In this document: in pieces, positions 26,701 through 37,000 of the stretch
Numbering within the stretch: the first letter of the stretch is position 1
Layout: every line of letters begins with the position of its first letter
Assembly (NCBI GenBank): GCA_020636745.1
Contig: JACJXH010000001.1
Location: forward strand, 310,001-374,000
Length of the DNA: 64,000 nucleotides
Source of the DNA: Lentimicrobiaceae bacterium
Lineage (GTDB): Bacteria > Bacteroidota > Bacteroidia > Bacteroidales > Lentimicrobiaceae
Direction: 5' to 3'
Translations under genes and position numbers: made by a program
The notes under the pieces: generated by a model
Database searches by the model: none
The model's input: only the letters and a program-made list of their open reading frames with translations
What the model was told of the DNA's origin: nothing

Positions 26701-27810
26701 ATGAATAAAGAAAGTAAAATCTACATTGCAGGGCACCGGGGCCTTGTGGGTAGTGCAATTGTCAGAAATCTCAAGTTAAAGGGATACCACAATCTGCTTC
26801 TGCGCTCGCATGCAGAGCTTGATTTGGTTGATCAAAAGGCCGTTGCGGAGTTTTTCAGGCAGGAAAAGCCTGAATATGTTTTTCTTGCTGCAGCTAAAGT
26901 TGGAGGCATTATGGCCAATAATACCTACCGGGCTCAGTTTATTTATGAGAACCTGCAGATTCAAAATAATGTTATTCACCAATCTTATGTGAATAATGTG
27001 CACAAGCTGCTTTTTTTGGGAAGCAGTTGCGTTTATCCTAAAAATGCACCTCAACCCATAAGTGAGGATTCATTGCTCGGAAGTGAGCTTGAATATACCA
27101 ATGAGCCCTATGCCATTGCAAAAATTGCAGGAATGAAAATGTGTGAATCATATAACCTGCAATTCGGTACTAATTATATTTCAGTAATGCCCACTAATCT
27201 TTACGGGTATAATGATAATTATCATCTTGAAAATTCTCATGTTCTTCCTGCACTAATCCGGAAAATGCACTTAAGCCATTGTCTTGAGTCTGGCGATTTT
27301 AATGCTATCAGGGCTGATTTTTCAAAATATCGTGCCGATGGTGTAACCGGCAATTCTTCAGATGAGGAAATAATTCTTTATCTTAATAAAAAAGGAATAT
27401 TTCAACATGTGTCAGATGCAAATCCTTCGGTTAAACTTGAACTTTGGGGAAGCGGCTCACCTTTGCGCGAATTTTTATGGAGTGATGATATGGCCGATGC
27501 ATGTGTTTTTATTCTGGAAAACTATAATTTCTCGGATCTTGTTTCAGGTAAAGAACTGAATCCGAAATCTGAAATCCGTAATACCCATATCAACATTGGG
27601 TCTGGCCTTGAAATAACTATTCATGACCTGGCCTATCTGGTTAAAGATGTGGTCGGATTTAAGGGTGAGATTGTATTTGATAAATTAAAACCTGATGGAA
27701 CTCCCCGTAAACTGCTGAATGTTTCAAAACTCAATAATCTGGGCTGGACTAGTAAAATGAGCCTTGCTGAAGGGATAAAAATGGTCTACAAGCATTATAT
27801 AGGCGAATAA
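26701..27810 (+). CDS. fcl: GDP-L-fucose synthase
   Basis: A 369-residue SDR epimerase/reductase that turns GDP-4-keto-6-deoxymannose into GDP-L-fucose. Motifs are A-G-H-R-G-L-V-G-S-A for NADP binding, L-G-S-S-C-V-Y-P-K with the catalytic Ser and Cys, N-E-P-Y-A-I-A-K with Y-x-x-x-K, and P-T-N-L-Y-G. Enterobacterial Fcl is about 320 residues; the extra length here is an insertion of roughly 50 residues around 27295-27440, rich in charged residues, before the K-L-E-L-W-G-S-G strand. Active-site motifs are intact, so the enzyme should be functional. It forms an operon with gmd. Confidence 0.94.
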   Translation: MNKESKIYIAGHRGLVGSAIVRNLKLKGYHNLLLRSHAELDLVDQKAVAEFFRQEKPEYVFLAAAKVGGIMANNTYRAQFIYENLQIQNNVIHQSYVNNVHKLLFLGSSCVYPKNAPQPISEDSLLGSELEYTNEPYAIAKIAGMKMCESYNLQFGTNYISVMPTNLYGYNDNYHLENSHVLPALIRKMHLSHCLESGDFNAIRADFSKYRADGVTGNSSDEEIILYLNKKGIFQHVSDANPSVKLELWGSGSPLREFLWSDDMADACVFILENYNFSDLVSGKELNPKSEIRNTHINIGSGLEITIHDLAYLVKDVVGFKGEIVFDKLKPDGTPRKLLNVSKLNNLGWTSKMSLAEGIKMVYKHYIGE

Positions 27811-27931
27811 ACATTTTTTTTATCCTTTACGCTATTTATTAAGCTCTGTTGTTAGATCAGCAGAGTTTTTTAATTTTTGGTGTCATTTCCCCGAATGGGA
27901 GGGAAGCTGCAGCTCAATTCTGTTATTTCAC

Positions 27932-27962
27932 AAAAAAAGGGCTGACCCCGTGTGTCAGCCCT
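27932..27962 (-). terminator. Rho-independent terminator of the first T9SS cadherin gene
   Basis: AGGGCTGAC (27938-27946) pairs perfectly with GTCAGCCCT (27954-27962). On the minus strand the stem is followed by a run of seven T residues. It lies 32 bp past the stop of the 1876-residue gene and could also receive fcl read-through. Confidence 0.85.
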
Positions 27963-27993
27963 TAACCGAATAATCATCGGCGCTGGTTTTGAA

Positions 27994-30900
27994 TTATTGT
28001 TTAATTAATTTAGTCGTTTTGGTATTTGTGCCATCACTGATTCTTAACAAATACATGCCAGTGTTCATGTTACTTAAATCAATGGCCTGTTTAAGGTTGC
28101 TTTGTTCAGAAGTTTCAGAGAATACTACTCTTCCCGATAAATCGAAAACTTTAATTTCAGCCGGGTTGGTCAAACTGCTAAATTCAACTGTGAACTGACC
28201 ATTTGACGATGGATTGGGATAAACATTATACTGAATTATAGCTGCATCGTTTTCTTCAGCTGCTATTTCATTTTCACCATCTTTTTTCTTTACAACTCTT
28301 ATGGTCATTGTGCCATCTGAATAGCGGGTTGGGCTTCCATTGTCATACACCCTGATTCTAAGATAAAATACAGGATTGGTGGCTGGATTAATAGCACCTG
28401 CATTGTTAACCGTGATAATACCTGTAGCTGCATCTACTCTGAATGCACTGCTGGTGTTGCCTCCTGCAATGGAATAGCTGAGCGTTTGTCCTGCGTCAGG
28501 GTCATTTGCTATTACTTGGCCAACAAAGGTTCCAACTCTTGAGCGTTGAATTACGTTGAAGGTTGAGTTGGTAACAACCGGAACTTCATTGACATCTGAT
28601 AATTGTATGGTTATTATGGCATCTGTATAGAGATGCTCAGGGCTGTTGTCAGTAGCGCGGATGGTCAGTATAATAACCGGGTTGGATTCATAGTCAAGAA
28701 GGTCAGAGTTAATTACTGATATTCCGCCATTGTAAAGCGCTACAGAAAAGGCATTGCTGATGCTGCTTTCTATAAGCGAAAATGTAACTCTTTGGTTGAT
28801 GTCAGGATCTGTTGCTTCAACTCTTCCGGGAGATGAGCCAACAGGGCTGTTTTCTGCCATCGAGAACGATTGATTGGCAAATTCAGGGGCTTCGTTTATG
28901 TCCTGAATGTTTATAACGATTAATGCAGATGCAGAGCCCGCCGGTGTACCATTGTCAGTAACATTTACAGTTAGGTTGAATTGTGTTACACTTTCAAAAT
29001 CAAGTAATTGATTGTTGATTACGCTAAGTTTGCCTTGCTGATTGAGAGAGAAAACGCCTTGCTCATTTCCTGCTGTAATATTCCAGCTCATGGTTTGCCC
29101 GAAGTCAGGATCTGTTGCAATCAGCTGTCCAACCAATGAACCGTTGGGAGTGTTTTCAAAAATGGTAAATGTTTGGTTGTCAATAGACGGGGCTGAATTT
29201 CCTGAATTGAGTGTAATATTTACCTGAGCACTGGATGAAAGCGAGGGGGTTCCATTGTCCTGCACTGTTACAGTTAATGCAAAAACAGGTGTGGTTTCCG
29301 GATTAAGAGCCTCACTATTGGCTACTGAAAGTAATCCTGTTGCCGGATTTATAACAAAAGCCCCATTATCGTTTCCGGATGTGATTGAAAATGCGAGATT
29401 CTGATTAAAGTCAGGATCTGATGCTGCTATAATGGCTACTTCAGTTCCGTTGGATGCAAAGGCTTGTAAATCAATGTTTAAATTGTTGATGACGGGCGAT
29501 TCGTTAATGTCATTTAGCTGGATGTTTACCACGTTTTGTGTGTACAATGAAGGAGTTCCATTGTCACTTACTTTTACCGTCAAGTCATATTGGCCACAGT
29601 TTTCAAAGCAAACAAACCCATTAACACTGATTTTACCAGTTGATGGTTCAATTATAAATGCGTTGTTGGTGTTTCCGGCCATTATACTGAAATTAAGCAA
29701 CTGTCCTGCATCCTGATCTTCTGCACTTACATATCCCACCATTGTCCCCGCTGAAACATGCTCATTAACGGAAAGCGTTTGATTTGCAGGGAGCTCCGGA
29801 TTTTCATTCAAATCATTCAGTGTAACTGTTATGATGGCTGAAGCTGATTCAGATGGCGTGCCATTATCAGTAACATATATTTCCAGATTAAAAATGGCAT
29901 TGGTTTCAAAATCAAGCATGCTGGCATTAGCAACAGAAAGCAATCCCCCGATTCCGATCTGGAATGCATTTCCGGTGTTTCCTGAGTGGATAGCATAGGT
30001 TAATATTTGTCCTGGATCAGGGTCAGAGGCTACTACCTGGCCTATGATATATCCATTGGCAGGATTCTCATCTGTCTGATAAGTTTGATTGGCGATTTCA
30101 GGTTGTGAGTTTACAGGATGAATGACGATTGATACCTGGGCCAATGACGAAAGTGAAGGATTGCCGTTGTCCTGTACTTTTATAGTAAGTTCAAATAGTG
30201 GGTGAGTAATATAGTTAACAGCACTGCTATTTGAAACTGTCAAAATGCCGGTTGCAGGCTCAATGCTGAATGCGTTACTTAAATTTCCACTTTCAATTGA
30301 ATAAGAGAGCATCTGATTAAAGTCAGGATCACTGGCTAAAATTGTACCTACAATGGTGCCAGCTGCTGCATAACTTTCCACTTCAAACATTTGATTTGAT
30401 ATCAGCGGATTTTCGTTCACATCGGTAATCATTACCACAAATGTTTGTTCACTCCATAAAGCAGGAGACGCATTGTCAGAAACACGAACCACTAAAGCGT
30501 ATTGTGGGCAGGTTTCAAAGCATACATTACCTGAAACCGATAGTACTCCTGATGATGCTGAAATAGAGAAAGCATTGCCGGTATTTCCGCCTACGATACT
30601 GAAAACTAATGATTGTCCGGAGTCAGGGTCGGTTGCTGAAACAATACCCACCTGTGTGCCTTCACTTACATGCTCAGCAACTGAAAATGAAGGGTTGCCA
30701 GTAAAGACCGGTGCTTCATTTACGTCTGAAACTGAGATAGTTATTAAAGCAATGGCAGATAAGGATGGTGTACCGTTATCGGTCACTTCAACCGAAAGTT
30801 GAAAACTCTGAATTGACTCGTAATTCAGGATTTCTGGGTTGGCAATGGTCAATAATCCTGTAGAACTAACTTGAAAGGCTTCGCCTGTGTTGCCAGCGGT

Positions 30901-33624
30901 AATTGCGAAGTCAAGCATTTGTCCCGGATCAGGGTCGCTGGCAGATATCTGTCCTACAACCGTATTTAAAAGGCTGTTTTCGTTAATGCTAAACGATTGG
31001 TTTTGAATTTGAGGGGCATTGTTTACTTCGCCCACATTTATAGTTACAGAGGCATAAGAGGCAAGTTGAGGTGCGCCGTTGTCCTGTACTTTAACAGTGA
31101 GGATAAACTGTGGATGAATCAGATAGTTTACTGCTGAGCTGTTTGCCACAGTTATATTACCATTGGCTGCATCAATGAAAAAAGCGCCACTGATATTGCC
31201 ATCAGTAAATGAATAACTGAGAGCCTGATTAAAATCAGGATCTTCAGCGAGTACTGTTCCGACAAATGTTCCGTTGGGAGAGTTGCTTTCAACGCCGAAT
31301 GATTGATCGGCTATCACAGGGTTTTCATTGATGTCAGTTAAATGAATTGCTACAGTTTTTTCATCCCATAAAACGGGCGAACCATTGTCAGTAGCTCTGA
31401 TGGTGAGGGTGTAGCTGCTGCAGCTTTCAAAGCAAATAAATCCATTTACTGAAATCATTCCGGTGGATGGTGCAATGGCAAATGCATTATTTGTATTGCC
31501 GGAAATAATTGAAAATGTCAGCGATTGTCCTGCATCCTGATCTGTGGCAGCAACGATTCCCGTTTGTGTACCTGCAGGCGAATGCTCATTGATTAAAAAG
31601 GATTGACCGGCTGTAATAACGGGTGCTTCATTCTGGTTAAGAATGTTGATTTGAGCATTGGCTGTTGACATCAGGGAGGGCGAACCGTTGTCGGTTACCC
31701 TTATGCTTAAGGTAATGCTTTGAACAGCCTCGTAATTAAGCGCCTGCGAATTGCTTACACTTATGGTTCCATTCGTTGCATGAATCGTAAAAGCATTGTT
31801 AAGGTTTCCCGAAACGATTGAGAAGCTTAAATTTTGGCCCTGGTCAGGATCAGTTGCACTCATGGTGCCTGCAATAGTTCCTGCTGCTGCATTTTCGTTA
31901 ACAGTGAATGTTTGCGCGTTGATTACCGGTGCTTCATTAACATTTGAAAGGTTGATAGTTATGTTTGCCGAAGCTGAAAGGTTACCAACGCCATTGTCCT
32001 GAACTCTGATAACCAATTGAAATACCGGAGTTAATTCGAAATTCAGAGCTGCGGGGTTTGCAACGCTTAATGCCCCTGATGAAGCATGAATTGAAAAGGC
32101 ATTATTGGTATTTCCGCTTACAATGGAAAAACTCAGTGTTTGATTGGGATCGGGGTCCGAAGCTATTACATTTCCGACCAAGGCTCCTGCCTGGCTGTTT
32201 TCGGCAATGCCAAAGGTTTGATCAGATATTACCGGTGGTAAATTTGAGCTGCCACTTTCAATTTTCTCAAATGCGCCTATTTCAGGGATATTTCCTTGCG
32301 GAACAGGATTGCCATCCATATCTTCAAGCATGATGGTCGAGGTGCCGTGATTGATACAGGGCGAATTGCTTTGTAACCTGAAATTTCCATTAGGGGCATC
32401 AATAAAAAGTGGATTTCCTATAACCGAGTTGTTGCCGCCCTGCCCCGATGAGTAACAGTTATTGGTTTCTGACAAGGCATAGGGATAGTATTTGTAAATG
32501 GCAACATCTCCGGACTGAGAATAAAAGAATGTATTGTTTTTTACATTGATGTTGGCGCCTTTTATGTGGGTTCTGATGTTGTAAAAAGTATTATTGATAA
32601 TCATACATACACTGGAGCTGTTGAGTGTGTTAACACCCACAGGAAGGTTTTTAAAAACATTGCCCAGTACCCGCAAGTTTGTTGAATGATTGTAAAGGCC
32701 ATCCAGCTCTCCTTGAACAGTATTGTGTTCAACAAGGATGTTGTCACCGGTTCCGATGTAAATTCCGGCGCCTCCGTCAGGTGCAAGCAAAGGAGTGGTA
32801 ATTGTATTATGGGTAATTCTTCCTGTGGCGGTGTTAGGTGCTGTGCTGTTTACAATAATCGCAAATTTGTTGCCTGAATTTGACCTGTCGATGGTATTGT
32901 TGTGAATGATAAAATTATTGCAGTTTCCAAGCAGCTGAATTCCGTCTCCGGCAGCTTGTGACTGCGATTGGCCAACATAATACCAGTTCATATTCACATC
33001 ATGAATGTTACAGTTGGATATTTCAACATTGGTTACATCCTGAATAAAAACACCATCATCTGCTGTGGTGTGAATTTCAGTATTCAGTAAGCTTAACTTG
33101 TCAAAACCTGCTGTAGCCCTGAACCCCCATTGCGAGTTGCGTAAGATACAGTTGTCTATGGTGTTGTTGTAGCTGGTACTGCCTGCAAAATATACACAAG
33201 TGGTGGCATCGCCCGATGAGGCAATTTCCATATCGCGTACGGTACAGTTTTGAGTAAATCCCAAATCAACAACCTTGTTGCCACTACCACCGGTTGAGTA
33301 AAACAATGGCCTGGCGCCTTCACCGTAAGCTCCGATAGTAATGTTTGATTTTTGATAAAGAAATAGTTTTCCAGAGGTTACAAATGTTGTTCCTCTCTTT
33401 TGAAGATAAGTGTTTCCATTGGCAAATGATACCTGACTCCAGGAGCTGTATGGGTTACTTACTGTACCATTCTGAGGTGATCCTGAGAAGGAAGGGTCAA
33501 TGTAAAAAGTTGTCTGGGAAACAACTGTTAATTGAACTACCAGAATTAATATTGCAATACCGGCAGCACGAAGTCCTGTAAAACCATTAAATTTTCTGGC
33601 TTTAAAAAAAAGTGAACTTTTCAT
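27994..33624 (-). CDS. Giant T9SS-exported beta-helix / cadherin-repeat surface protein (1876 aa)
   Basis: Residues 1-37 are a signal peptide. About residues 40-455 form a right-handed parallel beta-helix (PbH1/NosD-like), with repeated N-N-T-I/H-N-N-T rungs and the closing S-P-C-I-N-H-G and I-P-E-I-G-A-F-E motifs. Thirteen cadherin-like domains of about 101 residues follow, each with A-S-D-P-D-x-x-Q calcium-type acidic motifs, D-N-G, and V-N-E-x-P linkers. The last 75 residues are a type A T9SS sorting domain (Y-N-V-Y-P-N-P-S, then V-F-D-L-S-G-R-V and G-M-Y-L-L-R). The cadherin domains follow an A-B-C order repeated four times with exact 912-nt spacing between marker sites. The protein should be secreted or anchored on the cell surface; adhesion or matrix binding is a reasonable inference. 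No catalytic residues were identified in the beta-helix. Confidence 0.9.
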   Translation of the reverse strand: MKSSLFFKARKFNGFTGLRAAGIAILILVVQLTVVSQTTFYIDPSFSGSPQNGTVSNPYSSWSQVSFANGNTYLQKRGTTFVTSGKLFLYQKSNITIGAYGEGARPLFYSTGGSGNKVVDLGFTQNCTVRDMEIASSGDATTCVYFAGSTSYNNTIDNCILRNSQWGFRATAGFDKLSLLNTEIHTTADDGVFIQDVTNVEISNCNIHDVNMNWYYVGQSQSQAAGDGIQLLGNCNNFIIHNNTIDRSNSGNKFAIIVNSTAPNTATGRITHNTITTPLLAPDGGAGIYIGTGDNILVEHNTVQGELDGLYNHSTNLRVLGNVFKNLPVGVNTLNSSSVCMIINNTFYNIRTHIKGANINVKNNTFFYSQSGDVAIYKYYPYALSETNNCYSSGQGGNNSVIGNPLFIDAPNGNFRLQSNSPCINHGTSTIMLEDMDGNPVPQGNIPEIGAFEKIESGSSNLPPVISDQTFGIAENSQAGALVGNVIASDPDPNQTLSFSIVSGNTNNAFSIHASSGALSVANPAALNFELTPVFQLVIRVQDNGVGNLSASANITINLSNVNEAPVINAQTFTVNENAAAGTIAGTMSATDPDQGQNLSFSIVSGNLNNAFTIHATNGTISVSNSQALNYEAVQSITLSIRVTDNGSPSLMSTANAQINILNQNEAPVITAGQSFLINEHSPAGTQTGIVAATDQDAGQSLTFSIISGNTNNAFAIAPSTGMISVNGFICFESCSSYTLTIRATDNGSPVLWDEKTVAIHLTDINENPVIADQSFGVESNSPNGTFVGTVLAEDPDFNQALSYSFTDGNISGAFFIDAANGNITVANSSAVNYLIHPQFILTVKVQDNGAPQLASYASVTINVGEVNNAPQIQNQSFSINENSLLNTVVGQISASDPDPGQMLDFAITAGNTGEAFQVSSTGLLTIANPEILNYESIQSFQLSVEVTDNGTPSLSAIALITISVSDVNEAPVFTGNPSFSVAEHVSEGTQVGIVSATDPDSGQSLVFSIVGGNTGNAFSISASSGVLSVSGNVCFETCPQYALVVRVSDNASPALWSEQTFVVMITDVNENPLISNQMFEVESYAAAGTIVGTILASDPDFNQMLSYSIESGNLSNAFSIEPATGILTVSNSSAVNYITHPLFELTIKVQDNGNPSLSSLAQVSIVIHPVNSQPEIANQTYQTDENPANGYIIGQVVASDPDPGQILTYAIHSGNTGNAFQIGIGGLLSVANASMLDFETNAIFNLEIYVTDNGTPSESASAIITVTLNDLNENPELPANQTLSVNEHVSAGTMVGYVSAEDQDAGQLLNFSIMAGNTNNAFIIEPSTGKISVNGFVCFENCGQYDLTVKVSDNGTPSLYTQNVVNIQLNDINESPVINNLNIDLQAFASNGTEVAIIAASDPDFNQNLAFSITSGNDNGAFVINPATGLLSVANSEALNPETTPVFALTVTVQDNGTPSLSSSAQVNITLNSGNSAPSIDNQTFTIFENTPNGSLVGQLIATDPDFGQTMSWNITAGNEQGVFSLNQQGKLSVINNQLLDFESVTQFNLTVNVTDNGTPAGSASALIVINIQDINEAPEFANQSFSMAENSPVGSSPGRVEATDPDINQRVTFSLIESSISNAFSVALYNGGISVINSDLLDYESNPVIILTIRATDNSPEHLYTDAIITIQLSDVNEVPVVTNSTFNVIQRSRVGTFVGQVIANDPDAGQTLSYSIAGGNTSSAFRVDAATGIITVNNAGAINPATNPVFYLRIRVYDNGSPTRYSDGTMTIRVVKKKDGENEIAAEENDAAIIQYNVYPNPSSNGQFTVEFSSLTNPAEIKVFDLSGRVVFSETSEQSNLKQAIDLSNMNTGMYLLRISDGTNTKTTKLIKQ
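28290..32240 (-). repeat. Thirteen cadherin-type coding repeats with a three-domain super-repeat
   Basis: Thirteen units of about 304 nt. Every third domain (numbers 3, 6 and 9) carries a C-F-E-x-C motif; its codons start at 31425, 30513 and 29601 on the plus strand reading, exactly 912 nt apart each time. Domains 4, 7 and 10 share D-P-D-F-N-Q, and domains 5, 8 and 11 share G-Q-x-x-A-[ST]-D-P-D near the same position. Confidence 0.85.
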
Positions 33625-33960
33625 CTTTCTTTTCTGTTAGTTGAAATTTTTACTTGGTTGAGTAGTTGTAGTGTTTCACTCCTCATTTTAAGATTTTCGC
33701 CCGGGTTTTTAATCCGAACTGAATCATAGTTTTATCAAAAAAAATCTAAAAAGTAATTTGGAAATTTTGACTTTTCTTTTCTTTAGAATGAATATTGATA
33801 AATTGTGGTTAGCCAGGCTGAATTAAAAATGAAGTTTTAAAATGGTGTAAAACAATAAGTTGAGATAATTATGTAATTTTGTAACTAAGTAAATGGTATG
33901 AAAGTGTATGTTGGTGTAAATGACAATATAAATGTTGTAAACGTGTATAAAACATAAAAA
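33625..33960. other. Intergenic region upstream of the 1876-aa gene
   Basis: Very AT-rich, about 335 bp. It must carry the promoter of the downstream giant gene on the minus strand, but I find no exact -7 consensus and no gene. Confidence 0.5.
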
Positions 33961-33996
33961 AAATAAAAAAAGCGGCTGCTCTGTAATCGCAGCCGC
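33961..33996 (-). terminator. Rho-independent terminator of the second T9SS cadherin gene
   Basis: GCGGCTGC (33972-33979) pairs with GCAGCCGC (33989-33996); on the minus strand it is followed by seven T residues. It lies 30 bp after the stop of the 1372-residue gene. Confidence 0.88.
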
Positions 33997-34026
33997 AAAA
34001 GGAAAACATATAAAAGGGAGGTCGAT

Positions 34027-37000
34027 CTAGTTCTTTATAACCTTATGTGTAAACGAACTGTTTGGTGAGGAAATTTTCAAAAAATAAGTTCCTTTTGGTT
34101 GACCCGATAAATCAATTGTGTTGGAAGTTGCTGTTTGAAATTTCATGAGGCTAATCATTTTCCCTGAAATGTCAAATACCTGAAGGCTATATGAATCAGT
34201 AAGCTGTTCTGCATCAATATGGAAAATTCCGTCAGGAGAAGGGTTGGGGAAAATTTTCAGATTTTCAGGTTGGATGTTTTCAATCGCCATGGTTACTCCC
34301 GATCCCGTATTTTCGTCTGAAATAACAGCTATTTTCAGGTTTACAGTGCCTGAGTATTCATCATTTTCATGGTCTGTTACGCTGATAATAAGCGTAAACT
34401 CCGGATTTTCAGAAATATTTAAAGCTGCACTGTTATTTACCGATACGACTCCTGTTGATGTGTTGATGTTAAATGCATCAGCTGTATTCCCCTCAATAAT
34501 GCTGTATGTCAGGTTTTGATTTAAATTGATGGGTTCAATCCGGTAAATTTCTGTATTTACTGGAGTAAATTCTGCAATACTGATACTTCCTGGGCTTATG
34601 AAGGGTGATTCATTTACATTTGTCAGATTAACGGTTATTGTTGCATCACTGTATAAGTGCTGAGAACTGTTGTCGGTTGCCCTTACCCTTAGGTTAAACA
34701 CAGGATTTGTCTCAAAATCAAGCGCTGCTGAGTTTTTTACTCCCAGACTTCCTGTATAGGCTGCCAGCTCAAAAGCATTATTGGTATTGCCTGATATTAT
34801 CTTAAAGGTTACGGATTGACCAGCGTCGGGATCAGTTGCATTCACATAGCCAACCCTCGCCCCGTTAAACAGGTTTTCAGGGATTGTAAAGCTCTGGTTT
34901 GCAATTTCAGGAGCTTCATTTACATCCGTTAATTTTATTGTTACAGTAGCCTGTGACCATAAATTTCCGGAACCGTTATCTGTAACTCTTACTATAAGTC
35001 CAAATGATTGTGTTACTTCAAAATTCAATGCTGTCGAATTATTTACACTTAATCTGCCATTGGAGGTGTTGATGGCAAATGCATTGCTGATGTTTCCTGC
35101 CACTATACTGTATGATAGCGTTTGTCCCTGATTGGGATCTGAAGCCAATACTGTTCCTATGAAAGACCCATTGGATTTGTTTTCAGCTGTAATGAAACTT
35201 TGATTTGTTATTACCGGTGGCTGATTTGACTGTGAGCTTACAATTATTGTAATTGTAGCCTGGGCATAAAGAGCTGGATTTCCATTATCCGTTACTCTTA
35301 CTGTTATGTTATAACTACCGGGGTTGAGGGCCCCTGAATTGGCAACTGTCATTTTGCCATTTGTAGTATTTAATGCAAATATGTTGCTATTATTGCCAGC
35401 AGTAATTGAATACCTCAGCGTTTGTCCATTGTCAGGGTCTGAGGCAAGCACTGTTCCTATGAATGTTCCATTAGGCAGGTTTGCAGTAGTATTGAATGTT
35501 TGATTTGCAATTACAGGAGGCTGATTGCCGGTTGGCTCAACTGTAATTGTGACAATGGCTTGTGAAAATAGCGCCGGAATACCGTTGTCAGTTACACGGA
35601 CGGTGAGATTGAAATTCCCCGGACTCATGTAGCCTGAATTGGCAACCGTTAATTTTCCGCTTGTGGAATTGAGTGAAAATGTGTTGTTTGTATTTCCTGA
35701 AATGATTGAAAATGTTAATGTTTGATTTTCATCAGGGTCTTTTGCAGCAATATTTCCAATAACTGTCCCATTTGAAGCATAGGCTGTTGCAGTAAATGTC
35801 TGGTTGTCAATAAGTGGGGCTTGGTTTCCTTGTTGTGAAACTACAATTGTTATTGTTGCCTGTGCATAAAGTGCCGGACTGCCATTGTCTGTCGCTCTTA
35901 CTGTCAGATAGAAATTTCCAGGGGTTAGCGCACCTGAATTGGCCACAGTTAACCGTCCGGTTGAGGCGTTAAGCAGAAAAACATTGCTGGTATTTCCTGA
36001 TATTATTGAATATGAAAGAGATTGACCGGCATCGGGGTCTGTAGCAACAACGGTTCCAACCACTGTTCCATTGGGTGCATATCCCTGAACTCCAAAAGTT
36101 TGGTTAGCAATTACAGGCGATTGGTTGCCTTGTTGCGTTACTGTTACTGTAACATTTGCCTGAGCGTAGAGTGCCGGTGTGCCGCTATCGGTAGCTCTTA
36201 CAGTTAATGAGAATGTTCCCGGGTTTAATGCAGCAGAGTTTGATACACTTAATTTGCCATTAGACGCATTCACGGAAAATGCATTGTTCGTGTTGCCTGC
36301 CATTATTGCAAATGAGATGGTTTGGTTGAGGTCAGGATCGCTAGCAATGATTGTTCCCACTATTGTGCCATTTGTTGTGTTCTGGATAACCGAAAAAGAT
36401 TGATTTTGAATAACGGGTGTTTCATTGACGTTATTGAGTGATACAGTAACCGTAGCCTGGGAAGACAGGTTGCCAGCCCCATTATCAGTTACTCTGATGG
36501 TAAGAGAGAATGAAGAAATACTTTCAAAATTTAATGCCGCACTGTTAGCTACGGATAATTGACCGTTGACTGTATTTAAAGTGAAAGCATTGTTGGTGTT
36601 GCCTGAAATTAAAGTAAAAGCAAGTGTTTGGCCTGCATCAGGATCAGAAGCTGTTACTGTTCCAACAGCAGTACCAGACTGACTGTTCTCATTGATTGAG
36701 AAAGTCTGATTGTTGATGACTGGTGGGTTATTGCTTGTTTGTCCTCCTGAATACTCAAACGCACCCATGTCCGGTGCATTTCCCTGCGGCAATGAAATAT
36801 TGTCCATGTCATACTGCATTGGAGTGGCTGAACCATGGTTAATGCAGGGTGAAGTGCTTTGTAGTCTGAAATTTCCTGCAGATGCATTGATAAACATGGG
36901 GTTTCCAACAATTGAATTATTCCCGGGCTGGCCACTTGAATAGCAATTGGTGTTTTCTGTTAAAATGTAAGGGTAGTATTTGTAAATAGCCACATCGCCG

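Noticed and set aside
29042..32333. Several plus-strand frames of 60-109 residues inside the giant cadherin gene
   Set aside because: They repeat because the cadherin-coding DNA repeats; their sequences mirror the antisense of the domain motifs.
28290..36730. Regular repeats that might suggest a CRISPR or satellite array
   Set aside because: Units are about 300 nt, coding throughout, and translate into cadherin-like domains; no short identical repeats with unique spacers are present.
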